From positions 1,054,001-1,118,000 of the forward strand of contig JAITYX010000007.1 of the NCBI GenBank assembly GCA_021018815.1: DNA of 64,000 bases, given 5' to 3'. Below are positions 45,320-60,262 of the stretch, piece after piece (position 1 is the stretch's first letter; each line of letters begins with the position of its first letter). The notes beneath the pieces are model-generated. The model was not told where the DNA came from. It ran no database searches and saw nothing but the letters and a program-made list of their open reading frames with translations. A program made the position numbers and the translations under genes. This DNA comes from Talinum fruticosum. Its lineage: Eukaryota; Streptophyta; Magnoliopsida; Caryophyllales; Talinaceae.

Positions 45320-45835
45320 AGCTCCCTAGTTCTCGACACACACACACTCTCTCTCTTTCTTTCTTTTTTTCTTTCCCTGATTTCGCAAAAAACTGACATT
45401 ACTTGTTAGAAAAATTCATGAATTCTCTTCTGATTCAAGCTTTATTTTTCGAAATTCAGAAAAGATCTTTCTATAATGAGGACACACACTAAACAGAAGA
45501 AAATAGGCAAGAAGACTTCTATATAGGAAAGATAATTTCTAGTTAGGTTTAATCTTGCTACATTTTTTACTGATTTTGTCGATAATTCATCATGTTAACA
45601 CTTAAATTCAAGTGCATTTTAGTTTAATACTCGATTTTATGAGTCACAACGTTCGTTTGTTTTAGAATAAGATAGCAATCATGTTTAGGTTTAGTGTTAT
45701 ACGCCATGTATTTACTTGTATTTTGGTATTTTACGACATGTTTTCTTTGATTCAATAAATTTAATTATTTTGAATAAGTTTGACATGAGGTCTATATTTA
45801 GTGGAAAACATATTTAACTAAATTAATGTCATTTA
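45320..45835. other. No gene recognised
   Basis: A CT-rich microsatellite-like stretch (45340-45375) and AT-rich DNA without coding similarity. Confidence 0.6.
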
Positions 45836-46275
45836 TGAAGGTTTGCTTCGTGGAGAGTCTAAATCACCTTTGGGAGGGGTGAATAGAGTGATGAGGAAAT
45901 TTAAACACTTTTCGCACAATTACTTAGAAAAGCAGATTTTGAGTTTAGATTGAACTCGAAAGATAAATACATAGATATATATGGAAACCCTCTTGGGGCG
46001 GAAAATCACTGGATAGTGCTAATCGAAGTACCTAATCAAATCCACTAATTTGAATCCACAAAATACAAAGGACTTACTCAACTAGAATTGTTGTCTTAAA
46101 CAATTCCTTACAATATTTTCCTAAACTCGAAGTTCACTTATCCGATCTAATACTTCCTGACCGAGGTAACCTTTACAATTAGGGACAATTGAGATGAGTT
46201 AACTCTTACAACTCGATCAAGGGACTTAGTAAGAAAGTAAGAGAAGTATAAAATTAATTACAAGACTTTCTTTAT
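45836..46275 (-). repeat. Truncated copia LTR, minus orientation
   Basis: It begins TGAAGGTTTGC, the reverse complement of the ...GCAAACCTTCA end of the LTR at 51910-52881, and matches that LTR (reverse strand) for about 440 bases, including GGGGTGAATAGAGTGATGAG and TGAATCCACAAAATACAAAG. It stops where a gypsy-type LTR head begins at 46276. Confidence 0.75.
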
Positions 46276-47335
<1,060 letters not shown>

Positions 47336-49570
47336 ATCAATCCGCCCGTTTTAATGCCTCCTCGGCCTAATGAACCACTCATCTTATATTTGACAGTCAC
47401 AGAGACAGACCATGGGGGCTCTTTTAGCACAACACCAAGAAGGTACTAAGAAAGAAGTAGCCATCTACTACCTAAGTAAGAAACTCTTGGAGTATGAAAC
47501 CAAATACTCTCTAAGTATGAAACCAAATACTCTCTACTCGACAAGTACATGTATCTCTTTGGTTTATGCTACGAAAAACTCCGCCATTACCTACAAGCTC
47601 ACACGACTTACGTGGTTTCTAGATTTGACCCAATCAAGTATTTATTCCAGAAACCAATTCAAAGTGAAAGGTTGGCCGGTGGCATGCTCTCCTCTCCGAA
47701 TTTGATATTCATTGTATTACTAAAAATCTGTTAAAGAAAGAGCCATTGCGAGATGAGTTAGTAGAGGCACCTATGCCCGGAGATGAATTTTCAAATGAAT
47801 TTCCCGATGAGCATATCTGTAAAATTGAGGTTGCACATTGGAAAATGTATTTTAACGGTGCGTTGGATAAAAAGGGTGATGGTGTCGAGTTCTACTAGTG
47901 GATCCCGATGGGTTACGTGTTCCTTTTGTCTGTAAAACTTGCCTTTTTCACTACGAATAATACTGCGGAATATGAAGCCTCGCATTTATGGAGTGAAGGC
48001 CGCTTTGGCAGCTGGCGGTAAGCACTTAACAGTTTATGGAGATTTTAACCTAATCATATCGCAAACTATTGGGGCGTGGAAGATCAAAGATGAGCGACTC
48101 CGTGCATATTCGGATTACCTTCAACAGACTAGTCTCACAATTTGAGGAAATTAATTTCCGACACCTTCCCCGAGAACAAAACCGCTTATCGATGCTTTAG
48201 CCACCATGGCATCTACACTAAAATGGGAACTCCGGAGTTAGGGTACAATCCGTGACAATTGAAGAACAACAACAACCAGTTGTGCAATGCAACAATATTG
48301 ACACAACTATTGAAGAAGGTGATGATCCCTAGTTTATTAATATTCAATGATACCTCGAGAGTAGAGAGTATCCTAATGGGAGTTCTAAGAAGGATCAACT
48401 AGCAATCGGACGCTTGGCTACTCAATTTACCATGCATAGACGTACCTTATGTCATAGGATGCTTGATAGCACACTTCGACTTTGTATTAGTTTGAAAGAG
48501 GCAAAACAGATTATGGAAGAAATTCAGGTGGAGAATGTGGACCACATATGAATGGAAGAATGCTTGCCAAGAAGATTCTTCGATTTGGTTATTATTGGAT
48601 GACCATGGAACGTGATTGTTTTAAGTTTGTTCGATCTTGTAAAAAATGTTAGATGTTTGCCAATCTTACCCACATCCGCTAGTTGAGCTTCATAACCTCA
48701 CATCCCTTGACCTTTTTCCACTTAGGGAATCGACATCATCGGGCAAATCAAACCAAAAGCCTCTAGCGGTCATCAATACATCTTGGTAGCAGTAGATTAC
48801 TTTTCTAAGTGGGTTGAAGCCGCTTCTTTTTCCAAGTCGGGGCAAAACAAGTTGCCAAGTTCGTTATTAGCAACATCATTTGTAGATATGGGGTCCCTTT
48901 TGAGATGATTTCGGATAACGGTTCACAATTTGAGGGAGACTTGAAACAAACCTTGCAAAAGTACAAAATCAAGCATCATCAATCATCTCCTTATCACCCA
49001 CAAACCAATGGGGCAATTGAGGTCGCTAACCAAACCATTCGCAATATCTTGTCCAAAATGGCTGAAAAGACAAGAGAGTGGCCGAAAAAATCCCTTATGC
49101 TCTTTGGGGGTACCGATCTTCAATTCGTACGGCTACCAATGCCACACCATATGCTTTGGTTTACGATATGGAGCCTATGCTGCCAATTGAGGTGGAAATT
49201 CAATCGTTAAGGGTCATGGCTGAAAGTGAACTCCCAAAAGATCAATGGTATCAAGCAAGATATGAAGAGTTGGCATTTCTAGATGAATGAAGACTAGTAG
49301 CCTTACATCACATCTAAGGATATCGAAACGTATAGCACGAGCTTTCAACAAGAAGGTCCGAGTAAGGGGCATTCAGGTGGGCGGCCTTGTGATGAAGGAA
49401 AGTCGTGCCCCACTTCATGATCCTAGGGGCAAGTTCGGACCTAATTGGTATGGACTATATTTGGTCAAGGAGATTACTACCGCAGGTGAAATCAAGCTAG
49501 TCAATCCGGATGGGAATGAGTTCTCCAATTTTACCAATCTCGACCAGCTCAAGAAATTCTATGTGTAGTA
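47336..49570 (+). pseudogene. Tat-like Ty3/gypsy pol fragment: RNase H, second RNase H, integrase
   Basis: The RNase H remnant reads MGALLAQHQEGTKKEVAIYY then LSKKLLEYETKYS (47412-47500). A second, archaeal-type RNase H follows at 47820-48145 (YFNGALDKKGDGVEFY, NTAEYEA, VYGDFNLIISQ), the dual arrangement that marks the Tat lineage. The integrase runs from about 48540 (GPHMNGRMLAKKILRFGYYW, CKKC) through FEMISDNGSQFEGDL, HHQSSPYHPQTNGAIEVANQ and FGPNWYGLYLVKEI to the stop at 49568. Several frameshifts and stops make it inactive. RT, gag and protease are absent. Confidence 0.85.
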
Positions 49571-50929
49571 GATTTTCTTCATATAATTTCCCTTTTTATG
49601 GAAGTGATTGCCCACATTTTTGATGAATGGATATGCATGTGTCGTATGATGAAACCATTATTCCATAGTAAGCAATACATATATATATAATAAATAACAT
49701 GAGTAAAATAAATTAATAAATAAATATACGCGTCATGTCCGGGGCCTCGGGTAGGGTCATCATTTTACTTCATATTAATCATAATTAATTAATAATGATA
49801 TTAATAATTGAATCGCATACAAGAATATAATCTTACCTTACTCCACTTAATTTAAAAAAACACCATAATGAATTAAAACTCAAATGATCCGCATTTTCTT
49901 CACCGAAGTGATCAAATCACTTTTCACCTTGTACTACGATTATTATTAATTTCAGTTCTTTACATGAATTGTTCGGTGAGTCTCAAGACCATATTTTAAA
50001 GCTCAAATTGCTTCCCTACGCAAGGCTACCAAGCACCACAGGTTAAGGCCCTTGAGCCAAGGGATTAAGGATTTACTTTAGAGGCCACCCCAGGCCTCCC
50101 CATGAGCAGTGGGAGGTTCTTGCGGCCACCACGAGCAGCCCCACCGCCTATGGGGTTATCCGAGTTGTTGAGTCCTTGTTCGGCAGCCACCACGGGCTTC
50201 CCCATGGCCACAGTGGTCACCTGTGGTGGGTGACAAGCAACTCCAAAGCTTTCTTTTCTTGTCTCTTTTGCATTTTTTCTCTGTGGGTCGTCTATGGGAG
50301 ATTGTTCAAGAAAATCTTCAGCCTTCTAGGCATTAAAATAGCACATTTTTTTATCAATATAAAAAAACTATTAGAACATTCACATAGGGGCCAATAATTC
50401 TCAAACAAGAGTTACTCGGGCTAAAAGTTTCCATTCATTATTCACTAGAAACTCCACAACATGTATATGCCATTAGTTTGCATCCAAACTACAAGGAAAA
50501 TTATAATTCTACTGAGACCTAAGTGTGGTGGTAAAATACTTATGTGCATGCATAAAAATCACGACAACAAAGATAAACTCAACTAGTTAGATGGTAAAAT
50601 TTATATTTTCACTCTTTACTCTTAAAAAAATGCAGCATATATGTATAATATTAACCGCGAAACGACGTAAAGGCGAATAAATAAAACAATAAATAACAAT
50701 AATAACCTTCATTAATGATTTAAGGCTTTAAGAGTCATTTATTGCCTCGGACTCTAATAGTCCTTCATAACCTAAAGGATTTAAGAGCCATTACATTAAG
50801 TACAAACATACATTATGAAAATCTACTACAATTACTGCCATACACGCTAATCATATTCTCGGGAAAAGTTAATCCCACTCGGATCTTGTACGAGTAAAAC
50901 CCGAAGAGCTACTACCCGATCCAAAAGGA
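49571..50929. other. No gene recognised
   Basis: AT-rich sequence with one GC-richer piece at 50080-50240 repeating GGCCACCACG-type phrases. I see no coding similarity. Confidence 0.6.
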
Positions 50930-51600
50930 CTTGCGTCGTGGTCACATCTCCTCTATCGTTCAACTAATGTATAGCCACCAGCAACTAGATCTCCGAGAAG
51001 CCAAGCACAATAGGATGGATCCATTATCTTGTCAATAAGAGTAGGGAGGACAGAAATGGGGTTCCTTCCATGCCAAATGGAATGAAGGTCTTGGAAATCT
51101 AAGCCAATGATGGCCTTGTCGTGGCATTTCTTGGCGAGCAACTGGAGCATCATTTGGTGATACCCAACTTGGCGAAGTACTCTCCAAGGATAATAAAACG
51201 TGATATAGTCCAAGGTTGGTAAGACTACTCCATTATATAGCCCGAGTGGTGATGATTACCTCGCTTATATTCAAATGAGTACTGAGTCATTCAACGTCTT
51301 CCATATCAAACACCGACTGCCAAAACCCGATGATTCAATGGCCAAAAATTTTTGAGACTTCCTTCTGCCAAGAAAATGTTTTGGAAGGTAGGGAGTTTTG
51401 GGGGCTTTACTAATTTAAACTTTTCACAAAGCCACATATACACCGATAAGGGGCAACCCTTGAGGAAAGAGTTTCCCCTTATACATGCGTCCAACCCAAG
51501 CAAGGTCTCTCCTAGTGCAATAGGACCCAATCTCCCTCCTCTTCTAAGAGGAACAACCAAACTCGGACATCTCAAACTACACATCCCAACTTTTCAATGT
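50930..51600 (-). pseudogene. Possible retroelement-associated plant ORF, broken
   Basis: Two minus-strand open frames (51584-51306 and 51213-50953) contain CPLSVYMWLCEKFKLVKPPK and YYPWRVLRQVGYHQMM. They recall the N-terminal domains of unknown function (DUF7745-like) often found beside plant gypsy or transposon genes. The link is from memory of the pattern and is weak. Neither frame is complete. Confidence 0.3.
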
Positions 51601-51909
51601 TTTACGAATAATGTTTAGTATTTTATAACACAATATTTAGTGTTTTATAGAATAATATCAAACAATATCTCTTATTCAAAAACACAAAATGTTGTCCTAA
51701 GTAACTAACTTATCCTAGAGTACATATATATGATTTTGATTGATGTTATTTATGGTTGCAAAAGATGTGGTTATTTTGTATAGTATATAACAAACCTTAA
51801 GATACACAACTCATCAAATATGACAAACAACTTTAAAATTTTCCAAATATATGATTAGTGTTTTATAGAACAATTTTTAGTGTTTCATAAAACACTTTCC
51901 AGTTAAACT

Positions 51910-52881
51910 TGGACCAAAGTATTTTATATTTTGAGAACCAATGTGGTTTGCTTTTGTAGGTTATTCAAACAAGGCTAATCTATTTTTGAATTTCAAAAGC
52001 AACCAGACTTCTACCGATTAAACACCAACGGATAAGTTTTAGCTACTTCGGACATGGCTCGGACATCTTGTCGGGGTTACTTTTTCCAAAATTGAAAAAC
52101 TCCAACTCTAGGCCTAACGGTTGTTTCCACCTTAGTTTTTAGTCACCACCAAGTGATTAGACCATCTTTGGGAGCCAAGAGCCGTTGCACAATGTTCACA
52201 TCCCAACGGATCTTTTACGAGTGACTCGAAATAGTCTGTTACAACAGACTAGTGAAGATTTTAGTCCAGAACCAAGACTCAACGGTCACTCTGCCTAGTT
52301 GGCTATAAATAGAAGCCACTCTACAAGACTTGAAGATTGCTGCACCTATTCCCGAACATATTATCCAACACTTACTTAGTGCATACTTAATCAATCTTCT
52401 TCTTACAACGCCAAATCAGTATTTCATATTCTTTGAGTTGTAAAGAAAGTCTTATAATCAATTACATACTTCTCTTACTTTCTTAGTAAGTCCCATGATC
52501 GAGCAAGACGGGTTAACTTAGCTCAGCTTGTCCCCGATTATAAAGGTTACCTTAGTTAGGAAGTACTAGATCGGATAAGGGAACTTCGAGTCTAGGAAAA
52601 CATTGTAAGGAATTGTTTAAGGAAGCAATTCTAGTTGAGTCGATCCTTTGTATTTTGTGGATTCAAAATAGTTGATTTGACTCGGTGCTTGGATAAGCAC
52701 TCGTCCGTGGTTTTCTCGCCCTAGGAGGGTTTCCACCTATATCTGTGTATTTATCTTTCCGAGTTCAATCTAGACTCAAAATTTTCTTTTTCTAAGTAAT
52801 TGTGGGAAGCGTTTAAATTTCCTCAACACCCTATTCAACCCCCTTATAGGGTGACTTAAACTCTCCATGAGCAAACCTTCA
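51910..52881 (+). repeat. Copia 5' LTR, 972 bp
   Basis: It runs from TGGACCAAAG to GCAAACCTTCA, two bases before a primer-binding-like TGGTATCGAGC. The same sequence occurs reversed at 59282-60262 and, truncated, at 45836-46275, which fixes both ends. It is the LTR of the gag-integrase block that follows. Confidence 0.8.
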
Positions 52882-52883
52882 AT

Positions 52884-52895
52884 TGGTATCGAGCT
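52884..52895 (+). other. Copia primer-binding site
   Basis: TGGTATCGAGCT lies two bases after the LTR end. It resembles the TGGTATCAGAGC complementary to initiator tRNA-Met used by copia elements, with one base lost. Confidence 0.65.
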
Positions 52896-55790
52896 TAGCC
52901 TTTCAAGAGGATCTCACCATCCAAAGCTCTAAAGATCAAATGGCTCGGAACAATGGAGAGTTCGATGAAGGAAGATCAACCACCGGACCACCAAAGTTCA
53001 AAAGGTCAAACTTTGCACATTGGAAGAAGATGACGGAGTGTTTCCTAATGGACAACGATGAAGATGTTTGGAACATCATCCAAGCGAGCAACCACACTCC
53101 AATGAAGATGGAGAATGAAACTACTATGCCTAAAGCCAAATCCGAGTACACCATTGAAGAGACCGAGAAGTTTAGAAAGAACTTTAAAGCTATAAACACA
53201 CCGATGTGTGCCATCGGCACTGTAAGAATACAACGAGGTCTCGGCCTTTGACACGGCCAAGGAGGTGTAGGACACTCTTGTCAACACCTATGAATGAACA
53301 AGCCAAGTGAAGCGTGCGAAGATAAGTTAATATCTTCATAAATACGAGCTATTCAAGATTAAGCCGAAGAAAACATCACTCAAATGTATGTTCAATTCAA
53401 AGAGATTACTAATAATCTCAAATCTCCGGGTAGAAAGATCTCTCACGAAGAGATGACCGGAAAGATTCTAAGAAGTTTACCAAAGAAGAGATGGGGTCCC
53501 AAGGTGACAGACCATTGAAGAAGCTCAGAACCTCTCTCAACTAAGACCCAACGAGCTTATTGGGAAGTTACTTACCCACGAGATTCATCCGGAAGAAGAG
53601 GATGCCGAGGTCGGCACCAAAAGGATCATTGCGCTCGAAGGCCTCGGAAAACAAACGTGAAAGCATGAGCTCCTCGGAATCGGAAGAGGATCTTATAGCA
53701 CTCATAGCCCGCGGATTCAAGAGAACGATGAAATACAAGAAGTGGGAAAAGAGGCCAAAGGATGAGTTCTACAAGAAAGATAAGAAGGACATAAATGCTA
53801 AATATTCATCCCTTTCAAAGTTATCTTAACTAAGAACTCCGGTTGCTTTGAATGTGGCGAGCAAGGAGCACATAGTCAAAGATAGTCCCAAAAAAAGTAC
53901 GGAAAGAAGAAGGCTATGATGGCTACCTGGAGTGATGACGACTCATCCGAAGAAGATGATTCCGACGACACAAAGTGTCTTACGAAACTTACGAGAATCG
54001 GAAGATGAATTTGAGTCGAAAATTAGAACTCGGATATTGATGAGGTAATTGAATACTGTCTCAAATTCTCCAAAGTTGATTTAGCCAAATATATTTATAC
54101 TTTAGAAGAAAAGTCCAATTCGACGCTTCACAATTCAAAGAAAAACCGAGTCTCTTACTCGTTGAAAGCAATGTTTTGAAAAATAAGTTAGAGAACCCGA
54201 GATAAAATCCGAAGGTACTTAAGACCATTGCTCAAGAAAACAAGACTGTATGCGAGTCTCTCGAACGGAGAATGAGCAATCGAAAAGGAAGTTTAATGAG
54301 TCTCACGAGCTTGTTTTGGAAACTCACTCAAGGTCGAAAAACCTTGGTCTTTTAGTTAGCTCTCGGTATGTCTCATTCAGGAAAGAAGGACTTGATTACA
54401 ATCTTTGAAGAGGAATCTAATTCCTATTCCAATCTTTTCAAAATTGATTCCAAGACCGTAAAGTTCGGGATGGTGAGCATGGTCCCATTCATAAGAATGA
54501 AAAGAAGATTGAGCCCGGACCGACTTACGAGAAAAAGCCTTCTCCACTGTTTACAAAAGAAAAGATTTTCAAATGAAAGAGACATAGACTCGGTTTTCTA
54601 GAAGTAAGACTCGGAATCGGACCATACCCAAAATTATTCAAATCCGGGTTCCCAAGATCGTGCTTCCTCAAAGAAAGACCACAATAAAAACGATTCATTG
54701 GGTTTATAAGAGGAAATGAGAAAGGTTAGTTCGTTTTTGTTTTGCAGAAACTCGAAGAAGAAAGGTCATTGGTACTTGGACAGTGGATGATCGGGCCACA
54801 TGTCATGTGATTCAAGACTCTTTTACGAGTTAGAAGATTTGAAAGGAGGAAAAGTCACCTTTGGAAACAATAGTAAAGGCAAGACAGTAGGGATTGGCAA
54901 AATTGGTAAAGGAAACAACTCGGTCGATCCAGTCTACCTTATCAAAGGGCTGAAATACAATCTCCTCAGTATTTCTCAACCGTGTACAAAGGTCAAGAGG
55001 TAACGTTCACTCGGACTAACTGCTATATTTCGATGTAGTCACCAAAGAGACTAAGCTCTCGTGTCCGAGGTCGGGTAACACCTATGCTATTCCTCTCTCA
55101 TATTCAAGTCGAATTTATCTTGTTTGAAAGCATCTTTAAATGATGATTCATGGACTTGGCATCGTGGACTAGGTCATATTAGCATGCATACCATCAAGAA
55201 ACTTGCATCTCATGGATTGGTTAGGAGATTACCTAACCGTGCACTTAAGAAAGATAAAATCCGTGAAGCATGCACAAAAGAAAAGCAAATAAGATCATCT
55301 TTCAAACCACTTAAAATTATGTCTATATCTAAAGTGCTTGAATTGATTCATATGGATTTATGTGGTGAAATTCTCGTAAAAAGTGTTGGAGGTAAATCAT
55401 ATGTATTTGTCATTGTTGATGATTTCTCACGATTTACCCGGGTATGTTTTATCAAGAACAAGAATGAAGCCTTCAAAGAGTTCACTAAGATCCGTAGGAA
55501 AATTCAAGTAGAGTCTCGGACTCGGATCGGGAGGATTCGAACCGATCAAGGAATGGAGTTTGACTACTAAGAATTAGCAAATTTCGTGACAAGAATGGCA
55601 TCTCCCGTAACTTCTCGAGCACCAAGAACTCCTCAATAAAATAGACTAGTGAAGAAAAAGAATAGAAATCTTGAAGAAATAGAGAGGACTATGATGATTG
55701 AAAATGATCTACCTTACTATTTCGGGTTAAGGAAGTCAACACGACGAAATTACATACTCAACGAGATACCTCATTAGACCAATCTTGAAG
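52896..55790 (+). pseudogene. Ty1/copia (SIRE-like) gag, protease and integrase, broken and truncated
   Basis: Gag starts MARNNGEFDEGRSTTGPPKF at 52939, with NFAHWKKMTECFLMDNDEDV. A zinc-knuckle trace, CFECGEQGAH, is at about 53850. The protease shows HWYLDSG and GHMSCD at 54770-54830, with a stop inside, then GLKYNLLSISQ. The pre-integrase and integrase parts read SWTWHRGLGHISMHTIKKLA (55140), LIHMDLCGEI, SYVFVIVDDFSRFTRVCFIK and RTDQGMEF (55545), fading by 55790. RT, RNase H and the 3' LTR are missing where minus-strand gypsy sequence takes over. Many frameshifts and stops. Confidence 0.85.
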
Positions 55791-55799
55791 AATAGAAAT

Positions 55800-57000
55800 C
55801 TTGAATCATCATTTAAAGGTCCGAGTCCGAATCGACCGATGTATTGGAGTCGTCCTAGAAACCCACGAATTTATTTCTCAATTATGGGAGGGAGAGTTCT
55901 ATGATTGCCTCGGTCTTATTTGGATCCACTTCAATGCCTTTGTCACCGACAACGAAACGCAACAATTTCCCGGAGGTAACACCAAATATGCACTTTTGTG
56001 GGTTTAATCTTAGCTTGAACTTCGTGATGCGATCAAGAATTTTTCGTAATGCCACAACGTGGCTATCTCATTCACGACTCTTCACAATCATATCATCAAC
56101 GTATACCTCAATAATGTCATGTATTTGATCATGGAGGATAGTAGTTGCTGCCCGTTCATAAGTAGCCCCAACGTTTTTAACCCGAAAGGCATAACCTTGT
56201 AGCGTAAAACGCCTCATGGGGTGATGAAGGAGGTTTTTATCTTATCTTTTAAGGCCATAAAAATTTGGTTGTACCTAGAAAATCCATCCATAAAGGAGAA
56301 CACGGCGTGACCTGGTGTATTATCAACCAACATATCAATGTGAGGTAACGAGAAATAATCTTTTGGTGAAGCTGTATTCAAATCTCTGAAGTCAACACAC
56401 GTCCCGATTCACCTATCTTTCTTTGGAACCACCATAATGTTTGTGGGCCACTCCGGATGTTTCACGACTTCAAGAAATCCCGCATTTAACTGCTTTTGAA
56501 TCTCTTCTATAACCTTAAGACTCATTTATAGTTTTATCCTTCGAAGCTTTTGTTACTTTGGCTTGCTATTTGGGTACAACGGGATATCTCACGGTTAATA
56601 CCCGACATATCGGCATAAGACCATGCAAAAACATCTACATATTCGGTAAGAAATGAAATCGAGAGATTCTTTTTCCTCTTTAGAAAGACAAGACCCTATC
56701 TTGACCTCCTTGATATCTTGCTCGGTGCCTATATTGATCGTGGCGGGTGTTTCCATTGGAGTGATGGAAGGTTTGTATGCCTCATATGGATCATCTTCGG
56801 ATAAGACCTTATGTTCGGACACAATATTTTGTACAAATGTATGATCGGGTGATAGGGTAGATTCTGAAATTTCTGGTAGGTATAAATTCGGGATGGTATG
56901 AAGAGAATCATAGCTATCTCGTTGATAAAGAAGTTTGGTCCGTATCATAGCCGTCTCGACATTGGATGAGAATGAGAAGAAAATGTTACGATAGTTTCCA
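55800..57000 (-). pseudogene. Tat-like Ty3/gypsy reverse transcriptase, broken
   Basis: Reading down the minus strand, the pre-RT region carries VKIGSCLSKEEKESLDFISY (about 56700). Remnants of the RT core follow, including RAATTILHDQIHDIIEV just before the catalytic box YVDD (56092-56103) and MIVKS. Then come LRLNPQKCIFGV (about 55990) and GIEVDPNK. Numerous stops and frameshifts. It probably belongs with the gag at 58232-59150. Confidence 0.8.
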
Positions 57001-57838
57001 CGGAGATCTTTTTTTCATTGGTTGGTGAATAATTTTGTAGGTCCCCTTGTTGTTTGCTAGTGATAAGACATGTGGGGTCAAAGGTGTGTTCTTCCATTAA
57101 GGAAAATGAAACATTCTTTTGAGGACACCATAACGAATACTCTCAATCCAATCAAGGCACGACTCTTCCCATTTCTCCGAAACAGTCCAAGTTTTCACGA
57201 CTTTTTCTTGTTGGATGTTGTTAAAAAATATTTCCAAACCCGGGAGGGTTTTCCTAGTATTATGATCATACCAAGGCTCGGAAAACAACAAAACGGTTCG
57301 GACTCTCCCGGGCATACAAACCAGTCGTTCAAAGTAGTTTGTGATGCCTTCTCTATCTTATTTGCTTGGGTTGGATAAATAACCTAAACCAGCTCGGTGT
57401 TTGTTTTCCAATGCTATGATCGGCTCACGAATTCCTTTTCTTCCTTTCCCTAGACCTTTTGAAAGAACGTACCCCATTTTTGCATCATTGCCTCCCTTTT
57501 AGGAAATCTGTCGGAGGTCGCGTGGAATGATTCTTCACATGAATTGAGTAGCGGTTCACTCTCAAGGGGTAAACTCATCCGAGATAATTAGGGTGTGTTT
57601 GTAAGTTTCAAATAAGAGGCATGCATGTATGAGATTAAAGGGAAATTCCAACATGTGGGGAACCTTTTACAAACAGGGTGAGAAATCATTTAAAAAAATT
57701 TGTTAAAGTGAATTTTCAAAATACGTTTCCTCATAACCCCAAATTTTATACTCCCTTGCCGAGGTTGTTGTCCTTTGATTTCTTAAAACTTTACTTCCGT
57801 GTTCCTACAAAATTTATTTTCGAAATATAACCATATAT

Positions 57839-57886
<48 letters not shown>

Positions 57887-58231
57887 TGGATCAAACCCAA
57901 AGGTTGCCTACGTATCTCCGAGTGTGTGTAAGGTATTTTGGTTTTGGAAAAAGGTATGTTCGAAATGTACAAAAAGGAGAATCGGGTCCTTATGTAGTTC
58001 TTTTTCCTTTCTTTCTTTCTTTTTTTGTTTAATTTTTGATTTTCTTTTTGTTAGACAGTCGAACCCGTAATGGGTTGCTTACGTACCTCTGCTCGTATTA
58101 GTACAAGTCTTTTACATAATGGGAACGGAGTACATACAACTTGTGCAAAAAGGAAAAATTATATAGGTGGGGATCAAACTTTACGTAGTTCTTACAAGTA
58201 ATGAGTACATTAATTTGATTAAAAATAAAGA
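57001..58231 (-). other. Gypsy-derived DNA without clear coding
   Basis: The minus-strand frame at 57315-57097 is open but unassigned. GGTTGCCTACGTATCTC (57903) and GGTTGCTTACGTACCTC (58073) are two copies of a short motif that recurs in the noncoding parts of Tat/Athila elements. A CA/TA microsatellite is at 57836-57886. Confidence 0.4.
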
Positions 58232-59150
58232 CTAGCAAATAAAAACGTCTACTGATGATTCAACGACCAGTGGAGTCAAAACGTAGTCCCTCATTATCCT
58301 TTGACTTTTGAATCCTCTCATGGAATTCCGGGCATTCGTTAGAAGTGTGACCATGCAGCATATGATAACCATAGAATTTCGTTGAAGTGGCCCCATAAGA
58401 TAGATTAGGCGCGACCCTCGGTCCAAGAGGATCTAAGGGATTCTTCTCTTGCAATATGGTAAAAGCACGACTCCGAGGGCCATGAATCAAATCCGAGCAA
58501 GGACTAGGATGCTTTTTGGAAGATGGTGTTGGTTGGGTGGCAATAGCAGCTTGTTGATTAAGTGCATCTTCAACGAGCCTCCCACTCATAAGGGCTACAT
58601 CCAACAAATATCTATCATCCTCCATCTCCGAAAGGTGGTGATATAACCTCCTAGACATCTCATCAAAAATAGTTTTCAAAGACCCCATAGTACCGGATAA
58701 ATGGATTGTCTCTTAGAGGGTGGATTCATGACCTTGTTACATTGAACTTTCCAATGAGAAACATAATGTAAGAATGTCTCTGCGTACCATTGATAAGTGA
58801 CATGTAATTTATACTTCTCTAGATCCGATTCATCTTTAGTGGTTGCCTAAACAATAAAAGTGGTGCACAAATTTCCCTATGAACTATGAGTTTCAAGACT
58901 AACTTTATAAAACCATCGAAGGGCATGACCTTCTAAACTCCTATAAAAAAGTGTCGGATAAAACTCTTCGAGATAATCCCGTAGGGTGCATCATTTGTAC
59001 ATAATGGTATAAGTGTACTTCAGACATCTCTCGAACCATCATACCTTCTAAATTCAGGGTGACAAAGTCGAAGGAAGTCGGATCCCGGAAAGAGAATGAG
59101 TTTCTTAGTATCAATTTCCTTAAAAATTAGATACTTGGAACTCGTCTCTC
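58232..59150 (-). pseudogene. Tat-like gypsy gag, broken
   Basis: The best frame (58688-58260) reads MGSLKTIFDEMSRRLYHHLS, then a finger-like YHMLHGHTSNECPEF. The stretch upstream to about 59150 gives gag-like pieces in other frames. CxxH...H...C fingers of this form close the gag of Tat/Athila elements. It is distinct from the second gag at 62.0-63.2 kb, so at least two elements are present. Confidence 0.55.
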
Positions 59151-59281
59151 CGTTGTAACTAGTTCAACTTGTGCACGATGAACTTTCACTCTCAACAGGG
59201 ATAGGATTAGTATCCGTAAAGATAGTATTAATCATGAACCTATTTAGGCGATGACCCAACTCCTCATCCAATCGTAAAACC

Positions 59282-60262
59282 CGAAGGTTTGCTCTTATAG
59301 AGTCTTGGTCACCCTAGAGGGGGTGAATAGGGTGATGAGGGAATTTTAGTCTGTCTTTAAATATTTGAGTATGAAATGAATTATCAAGACAATCCGAGTC
59401 TAGATTGGACTCGGAAAAGTATGAACTCAAATTTACGTAGAAACCCTCCCGGAGCGAGAAAACCACGGCCGGTGCTAGTCTAAGCACCAAGTCGAATCCA
59501 CTATTTTGAATCCACAAAATACAAAGAACCGACTCAACTAGAATTGCTCCCTTAAACAATTCCTTACGAGTTTTCCTAGACTCAGAAATTCCCTTATCCG
59601 ATCTAGTACTTCCTAACTAAGGTAACCTTTACGACTAGGGACAAGCGAGCTGAGTTAACCCCTACGACTCACTCAAGAGATCTTACTTAGAGAGTAAGAA
59701 AGAGTACATAACTGATTACAAGACTTTACAACTCGGAAAAGTATTAAATACGGACACTGAGTTGTAAGAAGATTGAATGAGTATTATACAAAGAGATATA
59801 ATTTCAGCAATGTGTTTCGAGCAATTGTTCCAACGAATCTTCAAGTCTTGAGAGGTGGCTTCTATTTACAAATGACCAAACAGATTAGCCGTTGTGACTA
59901 ACTTGAAAAGAAGTCCTTTGTGACTCGTTGTAACGGTTCTTTTGAGTCGCTCGAAAAGATCCGTTGAGATGTGAACATTATGCAATGGCTCTTGGCTCCT
60001 CAAGGTGTTCCAATCAAGCTGGTCTTGTCTAAAAAGTAGGGTGGAAACCACTTGTTTGAGCTTAGCGTTGAAGTTTTCCAATTTTGGAAACAGACAACCC
60101 CGACACAACGTTTGGGCCTTATTCGAAGTAGAAAAGCCTTGTCGATGGTGATTGATGACTTGAAGCCAGGTTACTTTTGTAATTCAAAAAGAGATAGCCT
60201 CGTTTAGATAGCCTTTAAAAGTAAACAATTTGGGTTCTCAAAGTATAAAATACTTTGGTCCA
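59282..60262 (-). repeat. Copia solo LTR, minus orientation, about 980 bp
   Basis: A full-length reverse copy of the LTR at 51910-52881. It begins CGAAGGTTTGC and ends ACTTTGGTCCA, with no copia coding sequence beside it. It separates two Tat-like gag regions and therefore arrived after them or at their junction. Target duplication not verified. Confidence 0.75.
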